From NCBI GenBank assembly GCA_017861355.1, contig JAGFXQ010000060.1:1-13141 (forward strand): a stretch of DNA of 13,141 nt. The letters run 5' to 3'. Each line of letters opens with the position of its first letter. The first letter of the stretch is position 1. The DNA comes from Bacillota bacterium. GTDB taxonomy: Bacteria > Bacillota > Clostridia > Lachnospirales > Lachnospiraceae. The notes under the pieces are model-generated. The model had not been told where the DNA came from. It worked only from the letters and a program-made list of their open reading frames with translations, and did not search any database. Positions 1 through 6,164 of this stretch are shown one piece after another. The position numbers and the translations under genes are program-made.

Positions 1-1
1 A

Positions 2-379
2 GCCGAAGGCGAAGAGCTCTACGAAGAGATTCAAATGGTATATGATAAATACTATTATACCTATTATAACTCGAATGAAAGACCGGTTAGAAAATCCAAT
101 GATGAATTTGGGAAGCCCTCCGAAATCTATAAGGGATTCCGCTTCGAGAGTCTAGAGCAGTACGGATTTAGAGACGTAACGATGATGCTTTACGAAGCGT
201 ATCGGACATATAGCGCGGGCGAATACATCACACTTCTCGATACTTACTCCGACCATAGAGGTTTACCGGATAGCAACAGGGCAGCTGTGTATAAGGGAAT
301 CAAAGAAGCCATAATAAGGCATGGCGGGTATCATAAGGTTGATTATATTTTTCAATTATATATGGGGAGAAAGCTGTAA
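2..379 (+). CDS. SAM-dependent methyltransferase, C-terminal part (5' end outside window)
   Basis: The frame is open from base 2 (AEGEELYEEIQMVYDKYY...), with no start needed inside the window, so this is the tail of a gene that begins upstream; the internal Met at 35 is not a credible start because no ribosome binding site precedes it. The 125 visible residues match the C-terminal end of class I methyltransferases of the Methyltransf_11/25 type: a region with FRFESLEQYGF, then TYSAGEYITLLDTYSDHR, a PxxNRxAxYxGIxEAI helix and a terminal YIFQLYMGRK strand. The SAM-binding Rossmann motifs would lie upstream, so the acceptor substrate cannot be judged. The recognition is from family memory of this conserved C-terminus. 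It reads the same way as the following genes but is separated from them by about 210 bases. Confidence 0.8.
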   Translation, partial: AEGEELYEEIQMVYDKYYYTYYNSNERPVRKSNDEFGKPSEIYKGFRFESLEQYGFRDVTMMLYEAYRTYSAGEYITLLDTYSDHRGLPDSNRAAVYKGIKEAIIRHGGYHKVDYIFQLYMGRKL

Positions 380-592
380 GGATTACTCCTTTAGAGATTT
401 GCCGGAGAATACAGTGTAATACAAATTTGAGTTTATGGAGTCAATGATTTTGTGGAAATAAGTCCTAGAACTTGTAACGTTACAACGATTGACGGTAGTG
501 TTTTATGGTTTTTTGAATAATTTGCCATCATTATAGATGCGCATTGTCTAAAATGAATGTGAGTGAAAAATGGCGAAATAGAGGTGAATGAG
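380..592. other. Intergenic stretch with a palindrome, no gene seen
   Basis: No convincing coding frame is visible between the methyltransferase stop and the GNAT start. The notable element is the 14-bp perfect palindrome at 472-485 (listed separately), followed at once by a TTGACG hexamer (489-494). A second TTGAAT hexamer lies at 513-518 and a TATAGA at 532-537, but the spacings do not make a clean sigma-A promoter. The promoter of the acetyltransferase is probably here, not resolved. Confidence 0.4.
472..485. promoter_or_regulatory. Perfect 14-bp palindrome, possible operator
   Basis: TTGTAACGTTACAA is its own reverse complement. It lies about 108 bp before the acetyltransferase start and 3 bp before a TTGACG hexamer. 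Compact dyads beside a -35 element are typical repressor or MerR-type activator sites, but no regulator gene is next to it, so the binding protein is unknown. Confidence 0.35.
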
Positions 593-1195
593 ATGTTAGA
601 TAAATCAGTACCGTTTCATACAATTATAATGAAAAGACCATATGAAAAAGCACCAGTACCAAGGGCATTGCAAACAGGATATAAGATAAGAGGTTACGAA
701 CCTGGAGATGAGGTTGGCTGGGCAGAAATAGAAACTGAAGTTTTAGAATTTGATAGCGTTGAACAAGCTTTAAATTATCATCAAGGATACATACCTCGTA
801 TTAATGATTTGAAAAAACGTCAGTGGTTTGTGGAAAGTCCTCAAGGGATTTTAATAGCTACTGCTACCGCATGGTGTGATGAAACTCCGCAGGGAAAAAT
901 ACCTGTGGTACATGCTTTAAGTTGCCGTCCAGAATATCAGGGGAATGGATTCGGACGTGCAGTAGCTATAAAAATGTTAGAAAGTTTTTATGATCTAGAT
1001 ATGGACTTGGATGTGTGGCTGGATACACAGACATGGAGCTATAAGGCAGTAGAACTCTATTTGAGTCTGGGATTTGTTCCAATGAAGAAAGCTGTCTTTA
1101 ATGGAGCGCAAAATGAATACGATAAAGCATTGCCTATATTTAAGGAGCATATGCGAAGAGAATCTTACCAAAAATTTGTGGAAACATCAATTTGA
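593..1195 (+). CDS. GNAT family N-acetyltransferase
   Basis: A 200-aa protein of the GCN5-related acetyltransferase fold, expected to move an acetyl group from acetyl-CoA to an amine on an unknown substrate in the cytoplasm. The acetyl-CoA binding motif A is clear: LSCRPEYQGNGFGRAVA at about residues 109-125, with the Q-x-x-G-x-G core (QGNGFG, 116-121). Motif B follows as DVWLDTQTWSYKAVELYLSLGF (about 140-161), where the WLDT strand and the YLSLGF turn are typical. The N-terminal 50 residues contain KIRGYEPGDEVGWAEIE, usual for GNAT openings. I chose ATG 593 because GAGGTG (581-586) sits 6 bases before it; an in-frame GTG at 563 lacks such a site. The next gene is 114 bases downstream, and a repeated non-coding element (1227-1259) lies between them. 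Confidence 0.88.
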   Translation: MLDKSVPFHTIIMKRPYEKAPVPRALQTGYKIRGYEPGDEVGWAEIETEVLEFDSVEQALNYHQGYIPRINDLKKRQWFVESPQGILIATATAWCDETPQGKIPVVHALSCRPEYQGNGFGRAVAIKMLESFYDLDMDLDVWLDTQTWSYKAVELYLSLGFVPMKKAVFNGAQNEYDKALPIFKEHMRRESYQKFVETSI

Positions 1196-1226
1196 TGGCT
1201 AATGTTAATCCGTATTACATCATTAA

Positions 1227-1259
1227 TTTCCCATTATGTTTATAAGGTCAACACTTACA
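1227..1259 (+). repeat. Intergenic repeat element, copy A
   Basis: This 33-bp stretch (core CCATTATGTTTATAAGG, ending ACACTTAC) follows a GNAT gene by 31 bases and precedes an unrelated unknown gene. It matches copy C at 3165-3197 in 26 of 33 aligned positions without gaps, and its left 17 bases match copy D near 3607. An open frame crosses it only as an upstream extension of the next gene and has no ribosome binding site, so it is read as non-coding. Confidence 0.6.
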
Positions 1260-1309
1260 CTGTTCTGAGAGGTGCCGCCGCTAACAATCTTTTAGAAAGA
1301 AGGTTTTTT

Positions 1310-1594
1310 ATGAGCGAAAGAGATAATAAGTTAAATATAATAGAGCAATTTAAGATTCTGATAAAGAGTATTGATAAATATGATAGGCATTATTACTACT
1401 TGGATCTGAAGAATAAAAAAAAGCCTGCATTAATAGTAATGCAGCTTAGCCATACCGGAAATGGATATATAAACGGGAGTTATGTAAATACCAGCGCTTA
1501 CAAGACAACAAAGGCAGGCGATATTAATATAAAGAATTTAACGGATGCAGAAATAATACAATTAATAGATGAAGCTATCCATAATCTAACTTAA
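1310..1594 (+). CDS. Small hypothetical protein (94 aa)
   Basis: I do not recognise this protein. It begins with MSERDNKLNIIEQFKILIKS, a helical and charged opening, continues through DKYDRHYYYLDLKNKKKPAL and a Gly/Tyr/Asn-rich section (GNGYINGSYVNTSAYKT), and ends in an acidic helix (LTDAEIIQLIDEAIHNLT). No signal peptide or membrane segment is visible, so a small soluble alpha/beta protein is likely. The start at 1310 is chosen because AAAGAAGG (1296-1303) lies 6 bases upstream. The frame stays open back to an ATG at 1202, but those 36 residues would run through the repeat element and have no ribosome binding site. The gene stands alone, with about 100 bases before it and 160 after. Confidence 0.65.
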   Translation: MSERDNKLNIIEQFKILIKSIDKYDRHYYYLDLKNKKKPALIVMQLSHTGNGYINGSYVNTSAYKTTKAGDINIKNLTDAEIIQLIDEAIHNLT

Positions 1595-1754
1595 ATTCCA
1601 TGAGGCGCGCAAAGGGGAATGTCCGGACGAATAATAAAAGCCTGTGATACAGCTTCGTATTTATTCCTAATTGCCAATTAATAATTATTAAGTTACAAAT
1701 GGAGGATAACTTGTTCTCTACGTTCGTATATAATTAAGATACAGGAGGTCACTT
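1595..1754. other. Intergenic region with imperfect hairpin and possible promoter
   Basis: No gene is seen here. It holds the 8-bp palindrome GTCCGGAC (1621-1628), the hairpin at 1629-1666 listed separately, and an AT-rich tract leading to the broken gene. TTGTTC (1711-1716) and TAAGAT (1735-1740) are 18 bases apart and could be the promoter of that gene. The same tract contains a better -10-like TATAAT (1729-1734) without a matching -35. Confidence 0.4.
1629..1666 (+). terminator. Imperfect hairpin, possible terminator of the 94-aa gene
   Basis: GAATAA (1629-1634) pairs with TTATTC (1661-1666), and the inner AAG/CTGT arm pairs with ACAG/CTT around a GAT loop, with a single bulged C at 1641 and mismatches in between. 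No T run follows, so it is a weak terminator candidate. The bulged bases also recall folded recombination sites, but no core site is present. Confidence 0.35.
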
Positions 1755-1892
1755 ATGAAGAGTCTAGACTATGATGTACAAAAACAGGAGGTAATAAATA
1801 TCCTAGAAAATAGTAAGACAATTGTATTGGCAACTTGTAGTAATAACATATATATAAGTACGCGGATCGATCGAATTCGTTATCGATATTGA
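1755..1892 (+). pseudogene. Truncated pyridoxamine 5'-phosphate oxidase-like gene (N-terminal remnant)
   Basis: A strong ribosome binding site (AGGAGG, 1743-1748) precedes ATG 1755. The first 31 residues, MKSLDYDVQKQEVINILENS then KTIVLATCSNN, resemble the N-terminus of small FMN-binding proteins of the pyridoxamine 5'-phosphate oxidase (PPOX) superfamily, where the KTIVLATC-like strand is normally followed by a ...T-A-R-T/P-M strand contacting the flavin. Here the resemblance stops at about residue 32 and the frame runs through unrelated sequence (IYISTRIDRIRYRY) to a TGA at 1890. Full-length relatives are about 130-150 aa, so roughly three quarters of the gene is missing. The intact start signals and sharp break suggest a recent deletion or insertion scar rather than slow decay. 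The family call rests on a short segment. Confidence 0.6.
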
Positions 1893-2008
1893 GTTAAGGA
1901 ATTCTATCATTGCAACAGCAAATTTGAATTTGTAAGCGAGAGGATAGTTCACTATTTTTATCGAATACTATGTAGAAAATTTATATTTAGTATAGGGGGA
2001 ATAAACAC
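1893..2008. other. Intergenic region before the second GNAT gene
   Basis: An AT-rich stretch with no coding frame that I can support. It begins at the break of the preceding pseudogene with a second GAATTC (1899-1904) and ends in a ribosome binding site. It should carry the promoter of the downstream acetyltransferase, but I could not pick reliable -35 and -10 boxes. Confidence 0.3.
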
Positions 2009-2566
2009 TTGAAGCATACAGGAACACAAACGATAAAAACTACACGATTGACATTACGGAAACTCGAACTTACTGATGCGGAAATGATGTTTAGCAATTG
2101 GGCAAGTGATGATAAAGTTACACGCTTTTTGCGGTGGGACGCACATAAAACTATAGATGATAGCAAGAACATGATTCAAATGTGGGTTAACAACTATCAA
2201 TCTGATTCCACTTATTACTGGGGAATGTATCTAAAAGACGGCGAAATGATTGGCTCGATTGGTATCATGATAACTTCAGAATATGACTTCAAGGCTGAAT
2301 TAGGTTACAAGATCGGTAGCCGTTGGTGGGGTCAAGGATATTCTAGCGAAGCGGCAAGAGCAGTTATCGATTATATGTTCAAAAATACGGATATTGAACG
2401 AATTGAAGCATATAACTCGGTGGAAAATCCTGCTTCAGGGAAAGTGATGGAAAAGGTTGGAATGCGCAATGAAGGCTTTTCACGACACAACTATAAAACC
2501 CGTGACGGCTTTCAAGATTGTACTTTATTCGGAATAATACGAGATGAATGGGAACAAACAAAATAA
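2009..2566 (+). CDS. RimJ/RimL-type GNAT N-acetyltransferase
   Basis: A 185-aa acetyltransferase of the Acetyltransf_3 (RimJ/RimL-like) group. The opening TIKTTRLTLRKLELTDAEMM (about 8-27) is the signature of this group, in which a T-x-R-L-x-L-R strand precedes the first helix. The acetyl-CoA motif is LGYKIGSRWWGQGYSSEA (about 98-115), followed by IERIEAYNSVENPASGKVME (129-148) and a KVGMRNEGFSRHNYK turn. Relatives acetylate ribosomal protein N-termini, amino acids or drugs; the substrate here is not predictable. The start is TTG 2009: it is preceded by AGGGGGA (1994-2000) with an 8-base gap and gives the expected N-terminus, with no ATG nearby in frame. The gene follows the truncated PPOX-like gene and stands as a single unit. 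Confidence 0.9.
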   Translation: MKHTGTQTIKTTRLTLRKLELTDAEMMFSNWASDDKVTRFLRWDAHKTIDDSKNMIQMWVNNYQSDSTYYWGMYLKDGEMIGSIGIMITSEYDFKAELGYKIGSRWWGQGYSSEAARAVIDYMFKNTDIERIEAYNSVENPASGKVMEKVGMRNEGFSRHNYKTRDGFQDCTLFGIIRDEWEQTK

Positions 2567-2716
2567 GCATTTTGTGAAATGAGGTTGGAGGGGTATTTCT
2601 TAACAAAAATGAAAACAGTTTGGCAAATTCCAATTTTTAAGGAACGCTAAACTTCCCATATTTTCAAAATAAATAGATTTAGAGAGAGAAAACCACATAG
2701 TAAGAAAGGAGTCACC

Positions 2717-3142
2717 ATGTTAAGAGAATTTCAAGTTATATTAGATAACTACAGTCGTTTTGTCCGATACAAAGATTATGAGGGTTTTATAGGTCAATAT
2801 GCCCCAAATCTAATCAACTATGACCTTTGGCAAGCTGCCACTTACAATACGATGCTTTCTTGGCAAACGAATATTAAAAAGTGGTTTGATGGCTTAGGTG
2901 ATGAGTATGTTACAGTAACCTTTAGAGATATTACTGTTTACGAAAGTACCAATACTGCTTTTTTACATGGAATCATTTCATTTCAAGGTCATTCTAAAGA
3001 AGGGGATGTCTTAAGGGCTATGGACAATCGCCTTAGTTGGGGATTGATTTATCTAGAGAATGGATGGAAAATTGTCCATGAACACACTTCATTACCAATT
3101 GATACTGTGACCATGCATCCCGTTTTTAAAATTCCAAATTGA
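2717..3142 (+). CDS. NTF2-like / SnoaL-like protein
   Basis: A 141-aa protein with the shape of the NTF2-like superfamily (SnoaL/DUF4440 type), a cone-shaped alpha+beta fold used by isomerases, hydrolases or as a binding domain. An N-terminal helix (MLREFQVILDNYSRFVRYKD) leads to a helix-loop with the family's FIGQYAPNLINYDL, then central strands around YVTVTFRDITVYESTNTAFL (68-87) and a C-terminal W-x-x-x-H-E-H-x-S strand (WKIVHEHTSLPID). Length fits the family. There is no signal peptide. The ribosome binding site AAAGGAG (2705-2711) fixes ATG 2717. The DYEGF...YAPNLINYD...W and HEHTS pattern is common in small stand-alone proteins of Firmicutes; ligand and reaction are unknown. It is not an obvious duplicate of the NTF2-like gene at 12431. 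Confidence 0.78.
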   Translation: MLREFQVILDNYSRFVRYKDYEGFIGQYAPNLINYDLWQAATYNTMLSWQTNIKKWFDGLGDEYVTVTFRDITVYESTNTAFLHGIISFQGHSKEGDVLRAMDNRLSWGLIYLENGWKIVHEHTSLPIDTVTMHPVFKIPN

Positions 3143-3164
3143 GACGTGCTACAGGGTCTCCATA

Positions 3165-3197
3165 CTTCCCAATATGTTTATAAGGAAGACACTTATG
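3165..3197 (+). repeat. Intergenic repeat element, copy C, with inverted ends
   Basis: This copy starts 22 bases after the NTF2-like gene stop. It aligns without gaps to copy A at 1227-1259 with 26 of 33 identical positions; the block TATGTTTATAAGG is unbroken and ACACTTA also matches. Within it CTTCC (3165-3169) and GGAAG (3184-3188) form an inverted pair around a 14-base centre. A TATAAT (3211-3216) lies just downstream and could be the -10 of the next gene, with AAGACA (3186-3191) as a weak -35 at 19 bases. Confidence 0.6.
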
Positions 3198-3261
3198 TAA
3201 TAGAAGATAATATAATTTGCAATTGTTATTAATTACGAATGATATTTGGGAGATGCAATAA

Positions 3262-3573
3262 ATGAATAACGAAAACTTAATTGGGTATATTGGAGACTAC
3301 AGAATACATGATAGTAAGATACATACAATTGAGACCGACAATGATAATATTCATGTATCTTTAGTTAGTGAGAATAAGGAGATTGTTAAAGCAACATTTA
3401 TTGAAGTAAAATCAATAAAGTCTAACGATGCTGAAGGTATGATACTCTATTCAATTATTGAAATAAAAGAACAACAACCATACCGTAAATTTATTTTCGT
3501 AAATTGGGATGAAGAAGATGCCTCTTACCTTGAAATAGTTGCAAAAGATTGTATAATAAATTTTCAAAATTAA
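3262..3573 (+). CDS. Hypothetical protein (103 aa)
   Basis: I cannot assign a function. The protein opens with NLIGYIGDYRIHDSKIHTIE and is built mainly of predicted beta strands (IHVSLVSEN, IVKATFIEVKSIKS, MILYSIIEIKE, RKFIFVNWDEEDASYLEIVAKDCIINF). Small beta-rich soluble proteins of this kind, with a conserved G-D-Y-x-I-H-D-S start, occur as solitary genes in Firmicutes and resemble immunity-type proteins in size and acidity, but no toxin gene adjoins. No signal peptide, membrane span or metal motif is visible. ATG 3262 follows GGGAG (3248-3252) at 9 bases. It lies between repeat copies C and D, so it is the gene most clearly flanked by the repeated element on both sides. Confidence 0.7.
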   Translation: MNNENLIGYIGDYRIHDSKIHTIETDNDNIHVSLVSENKEIVKATFIEVKSIKSNDAEGMILYSIIEIKEQQPYRKFIFVNWDEEDASYLEIVAKDCIINFQN

Positions 3574-3591
3574 GACACGATATTTATCAAT

Positions 3592-3640
3592 TGTGAAGTA
3601 ACCGATCTTCACATTATGTTTATTAAGTAATTATTATTAA
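3592..3640 (+). repeat. Intergenic repeat element, copy D (shorter), with hairpin
   Basis: The left core CTTCACATTATGTTTATTAAG (3607-3627) matches copies A and C with one extra T and a changed base, but the right-hand ACACTTA block is lost. Just before it TGTGAAG (3592-3598) pairs with CTTCACA (3607-3613) around an 8-base loop. It begins 18 bases after the stop of the 103-aa gene and ends before the cupin gene. Confidence 0.45.
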
Positions 3641-3686
3641 ACATTTCTTAGAACTAAACTATATTTAATGACAAGGAGAAGATCAA

Positions 3687-4016
3687 ATGAATATTCAAGA
3701 TGTCCCATTTTGTATCACTGATTGGAGCACAATAGAACCGACAAGACATCCGGGCATTACCGGGGAGGCCTTATGGCGTACCTTTGAAATGGGAAATATA
3801 AGGGTTCGTATGGTAGAATATACATCTGGTTATTTAGCTGATCATTGGTGTAAACGTGGGCATGTAATTCTGGTCTTGGAGGGTGAATTAGTAACTGAAC
3901 TTGAGTATGGCAGAGAATATACATTAATGCCCGGAATGAGTTACCAAGTTGCTGAAGATATCAATCCTCATCGGTCGCACACAGAAAAAGGTGCGAAACT
4001 GTTTATTGTAGATTGA
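3687..4016 (+). CDS. DHCW-type cupin fold protein
   Basis: A 109-aa single-domain cupin. The N-terminus (MNIQDVPFCITDWSTIEPTR) and the NIRVRMVEYTSGYLADHWCKRGHV segment (about 38-61) match the small cupins named for a D-H-C-W motif; here the order reads D-H-W-C, and the His together with the later RGH and NPHRSH (about 97-102) could bind a metal. The remaining core, VLEGELVTELEYGREYTLMPGMSYQVAED, has the G-E-L and M-P-G-M turns of a cupin barrel. It is probably cytoplasmic and may be a metal-dependent isomerase, an oxygenase-like enzyme or simply a ligand binder. ATG 3687 follows AAGGAG (3673-3678) at 8 bases. It stands alone, with an unrelated GNAT gene almost 200 bases downstream. Confidence 0.85.
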   Translation: MNIQDVPFCITDWSTIEPTRHPGITGEALWRTFEMGNIRVRMVEYTSGYLADHWCKRGHVILVLEGELVTELEYGREYTLMPGMSYQVAEDINPHRSHTEKGAKLFIVD

Positions 4017-4211
4017 TTTTGACTATTCTGGCCAGCCCGACACGTCTTAACAGTACTCTTAGCTGAATGAGGAATTTGTTGATGGATTCATAGGATATCT
4101 GGATCTTCTGCAGGAAAGGTTTGCTCTGGATTCACGATAGATATGATACGTGGTTGTTATGAGATTATTCAGATAATAATTGGAAATAGCTAGAAATGAG
4201 GGATAATATTT
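4017..4211. other. Intergenic stretch, possible short gene remnant
   Basis: No complete gene is visible. The only protein-like segment is 4063-4140, which reads LNEEFVDGFIGYLDLLQERF and a few more residues between two stops, without a ribosome binding site. It might be the tail of a lost gene but is too short to name and may be chance. TCTGGCCAG near 4026-4034 is a small inverted motif. The region ends in the GAGGG ribosome binding site of the next gene. Confidence 0.3.
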
Positions 4212-4739
4212 ATGAATATCGAAACAAACAGATTACTTTTGAAGAGCATCTCTGTTGAAGACAGAGATTTTATCTTTTCACAATTTTCAGATGATATCGT
4301 AACAAAATATCTATTTGATGAAGAACCCTTGACTAGTATTTCGGGAGCAGACGAAATAATAGCTTCCTATGCAAATTCGAATTCGATTAGTTTATGCCGG
4401 TGGATTATGATAAGAAAATCGGATCAGGAGAAGATGGGTACTTGTGGTTTTCATTGTTGGTATCCGAGTGAAAATATTATTGATATCGGATATGATTTGA
4501 AAGAAGAATTTTGGGGAAAGGGTTATATGCAGGAAGCATTAAAGGAGATAATCAATATTGCTGTTCAGGAGCTGAAAATCAAACAAATAAATGCTCATAT
4601 CTATTATGAGAATGATAAATCAATTAAATTGGTTGAACGGCTTGGATTTCACTTTAATGGTCAGAAATATAATTGCACCTTCCGAGGAATAGAGTATCTA
4701 CATAAAGTTTTTTCTCTGGATTGTACCGGAATGAAATAG
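4212..4739 (+). CDS. GNAT N-acetyltransferase (RimJ/RimL-like)
   Basis: A 175-aa GNAT. The N-terminus MNIETNRLLLKSISVEDRDF is the E-T-x-R-L-x-L opening of the Acetyltransf_3 group. A GTCGFH strand (76-81) precedes motif A, IGYDLKEEFWGKGYMQEALK (about 92-111), where the W-G-K-G-Y loop binds the acetyl-CoA pyrophosphate. QINAHIYYENDKSIKLVERL then LGF (125-146) is the usual second half with the N-x-x-S-x-x-L-x-x-x-L-G-F pattern. It is cytoplasmic with unknown substrate. ATG 4212 follows a GAGGG site (4198-4202). It is 53 bases from the NUDIX gene and in the same direction, so the two may be co-transcribed, which would suit a small-molecule modification pair, though this is inference. Confidence 0.88.
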   Translation: MNIETNRLLLKSISVEDRDFIFSQFSDDIVTKYLFDEEPLTSISGADEIIASYANSNSISLCRWIMIRKSDQEKMGTCGFHCWYPSENIIDIGYDLKEEFWGKGYMQEALKEIINIAVQELKIKQINAHIYYENDKSIKLVERLGFHFNGQKYNCTFRGIEYLHKVFSLDCTGMK

Positions 4740-4792
4740 TACCATAAGGAAATTTCACAACAAATAAAGACAATAAAAATCGGAGATTGAAC

Positions 4793-5299
4793 ATGAATTT
4801 AGCTATTGATCTGAAAAATTATGTTACAGAAAATTCTGTGTTTAGGCGAACAGCAGCGAGAGGTATCATAAAAAATGGAGATCTCTATTTGTTGATTTTT
4901 AGTAAATTTGGTGATTATAAATTTCCTGGCGGTGGAATGGAAAATGGAGAATCACCTGAGGAAACATTAATTCGAGAGGTACAGGAAGAGACAGGGTTTC
5001 GCGTGATTCGAAGTAGTATAAAAGATTATGGAACAGTCCTTGAACGAAGAAAAGGGAAATACGACGATGTTATGGAAATGGATTCCCATTATTTTATATG
5101 TGATGTGGAAACAGAAGCAGGTAGACGAAATCTTGATGAATATGAGAAGGAATATGATTATCAGATTGTTTGGATGACGTTGCAGGAAGCAATAAAAAGA
5201 AACAGACAGGTAAATGACCTTGAGAACTGTCCATGGATTATTCGAGATACTAAGGTAATGGAATGGCTGGCACAGGAACAACCGCATTATACTATGTAG
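4793..5299 (+). CDS. NUDIX hydrolase
   Basis: A 168-aa NUDIX pyrophosphohydrolase, which splits a nucleoside diphosphate linked to another group. The complete Nudix box G-x5-E-x7-R-E-x-x-E-E-x-G is visible at about residues 47-69 (GGMENGESPEETLIREVQEE, then TGF), with the metal-binding glutamates E62, E65 and E66. Before it are the strands RRTAARGIIKNGDLYLLIFS and KFGDYKFPGGG. The C-terminal part contains DYQIVWMTLQEAIKRN, the usual late helix. The substrate (modified nucleotide, ADP-ribose, NAD or diadenosine polyphosphate) cannot be told. I prefer ATG 4793, which has CGGAG (4781-4785) 7 bases upstream; TTG 4787 would add two residues and overlap this spacing. It lies 46 bases before the nucleotidyltransferase gene and may share a transcript with it. 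Confidence 0.93.
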   Translation: MNLAIDLKNYVTENSVFRRTAARGIIKNGDLYLLIFSKFGDYKFPGGGMENGESPEETLIREVQEETGFRVIRSSIKDYGTVLERRKGKYDDVMEMDSHYFICDVETEAGRRNLDEYEKEYDYQIVWMTLQEAIKRNRQVNDLENCPWIIRDTKVMEWLAQEQPHYTM

Positions 5300-5345
5300 A
5301 ACGGATTCACTCGTTAGCAAACAAATATAATTTAGGGGTTAAAAT

Positions 5346-6164
5346 ATGATTTGCATACCTGAAAAAGTCAAGGAAATAGTAGACTTACATATTAAAATGA
5401 TCGAATTATGTTTACCAAATTTACTTGAATCATATTATATTTATGGCTCGGTTGTGCTTGGAGAATTTAATTACGGGAAAAGTGATATTGACTTTCTTGC
5501 AGTTATGAATAGGAAAGTCAGCGAGGCAGATATAAAAATTCTGAAGAAGATACATGGTGATATGCAAAGGAAATTCCATAACACAATTTTAGATGGAATG
5601 TATTTACTTAAGGATGACATTGACTTATTAAACAAATGTGAAATTCCATGCCTTCGATTTAATGATGGAGAGTTCAAAGGAATTCGGACGTTTGATAAAA
5701 ATTCAGTAGATGCTTTTGAATTAAAACAATATGGGGTATCTGTAAAAGGACAAGAAATTGAGAGCCTAAAATATACGGTGGACTTTGATATATTAATTAA
5801 AAAAATGAGGGACAATCTTAATACTTACTGGCTTAATTGGGTAAATGCTTATAGACGGTTTCATTCTATCAAGTATATAGCCTTACTTGTAAGTCCAAAA
5901 GTTATTGAATGGGGGGTTTTGGGTGTTTCTCGTCTTTATTATACCTTCAAGGAAAAGGGTATTACTTCAAAAGTAGGTGCAGGCGAATATGCATTAAAGA
6001 CGGTACCTCAAGAGTGGCATAAGATTATTAATGAATCCATGAGATTACGGAAAGATAATAAAAAGTCTTATTACAATTCTATCTTTGATAGAAGAGATGA
6101 TGCCTTAGGTTATATTGATTTCATTATACGAGAAAGTAATAGAATTTTTGATAAGAAAATGTAG
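5346..6164 (+). CDS. Nucleotidyltransferase-fold protein, AadA/DUF4111-like
   Basis: A 272-aa protein with an N-terminal polymerase-beta type nucleotidyltransferase domain and a C-terminal helical domain like that of aminoglycoside adenylyltransferases (AadA, ANT(9); DUF4111). The catalytic signature is complete: YIYGSVVLGEFNYGKSDIDF (about 31-50), with G34-S35 and the metal-binding pair D47/D49. The C-terminal half contains WLNWVNAYRRFHSIKYIALL, a helix with VLGVSRLYYTFKEKG (about 197-211), SKVGAGEYALKTVPQEWHKI and a terminal YIDFIIRESN helix, matching the order AadA uses to hold the drug. Relatives transfer AMP to streptomycin or spectinomycin, but many DUF4111 proteins have no proven drug activity. 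ATG 5346 follows AGGGG (5334-5338). Confidence 0.85.
   Translation: MICIPEKVKEIVDLHIKMIELCLPNLLESYYIYGSVVLGEFNYGKSDIDFLAVMNRKVSEADIKILKKIHGDMQRKFHNTILDGMYLLKDDIDLLNKCEIPCLRFNDGEFKGIRTFDKNSVDAFELKQYGVSVKGQEIESLKYTVDFDILIKKMRDNLNTYWLNWVNAYRRFHSIKYIALLVSPKVIEWGVLGVSRLYYTFKEKGITSKVGAGEYALKTVPQEWHKIINESMRLRKDNKKSYYNSIFDRRDDALGYIDFIIRESNRIFDKKM

Noticed and set aside
1202..1309. Upstream extension of the 94-aa gene to an ATG at 1202
   Set aside because: It has no ribosome binding site, crosses the repeat element, and a good site precedes the internal ATG at 1310.
3262..3573. Immunity protein of a toxin-immunity pair
   Set aside because: Size and acidity would fit, but no polymorphic toxin or secretion gene adjoins, so the label is unsupported.
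1196..3686. Integron attC or dif/pdif site in the repeated element
   Set aside because: I looked for R-Y-Y-Y-A-A-C / G-T-T-R-R-R-Y core pairs and for the two 11-bp arms of a dif site around the copies. CGCTAAC at 1280 and TTATGTTTA are only superficial matches, no paired core was found, and no integrase is in the window.
4063..4140. Short protein-like segment between the cupin and GNAT genes
   Set aside because: Only 25 codons between stops, no ribosome binding site and no recognised family; kept as a remark in the intergenic entry.
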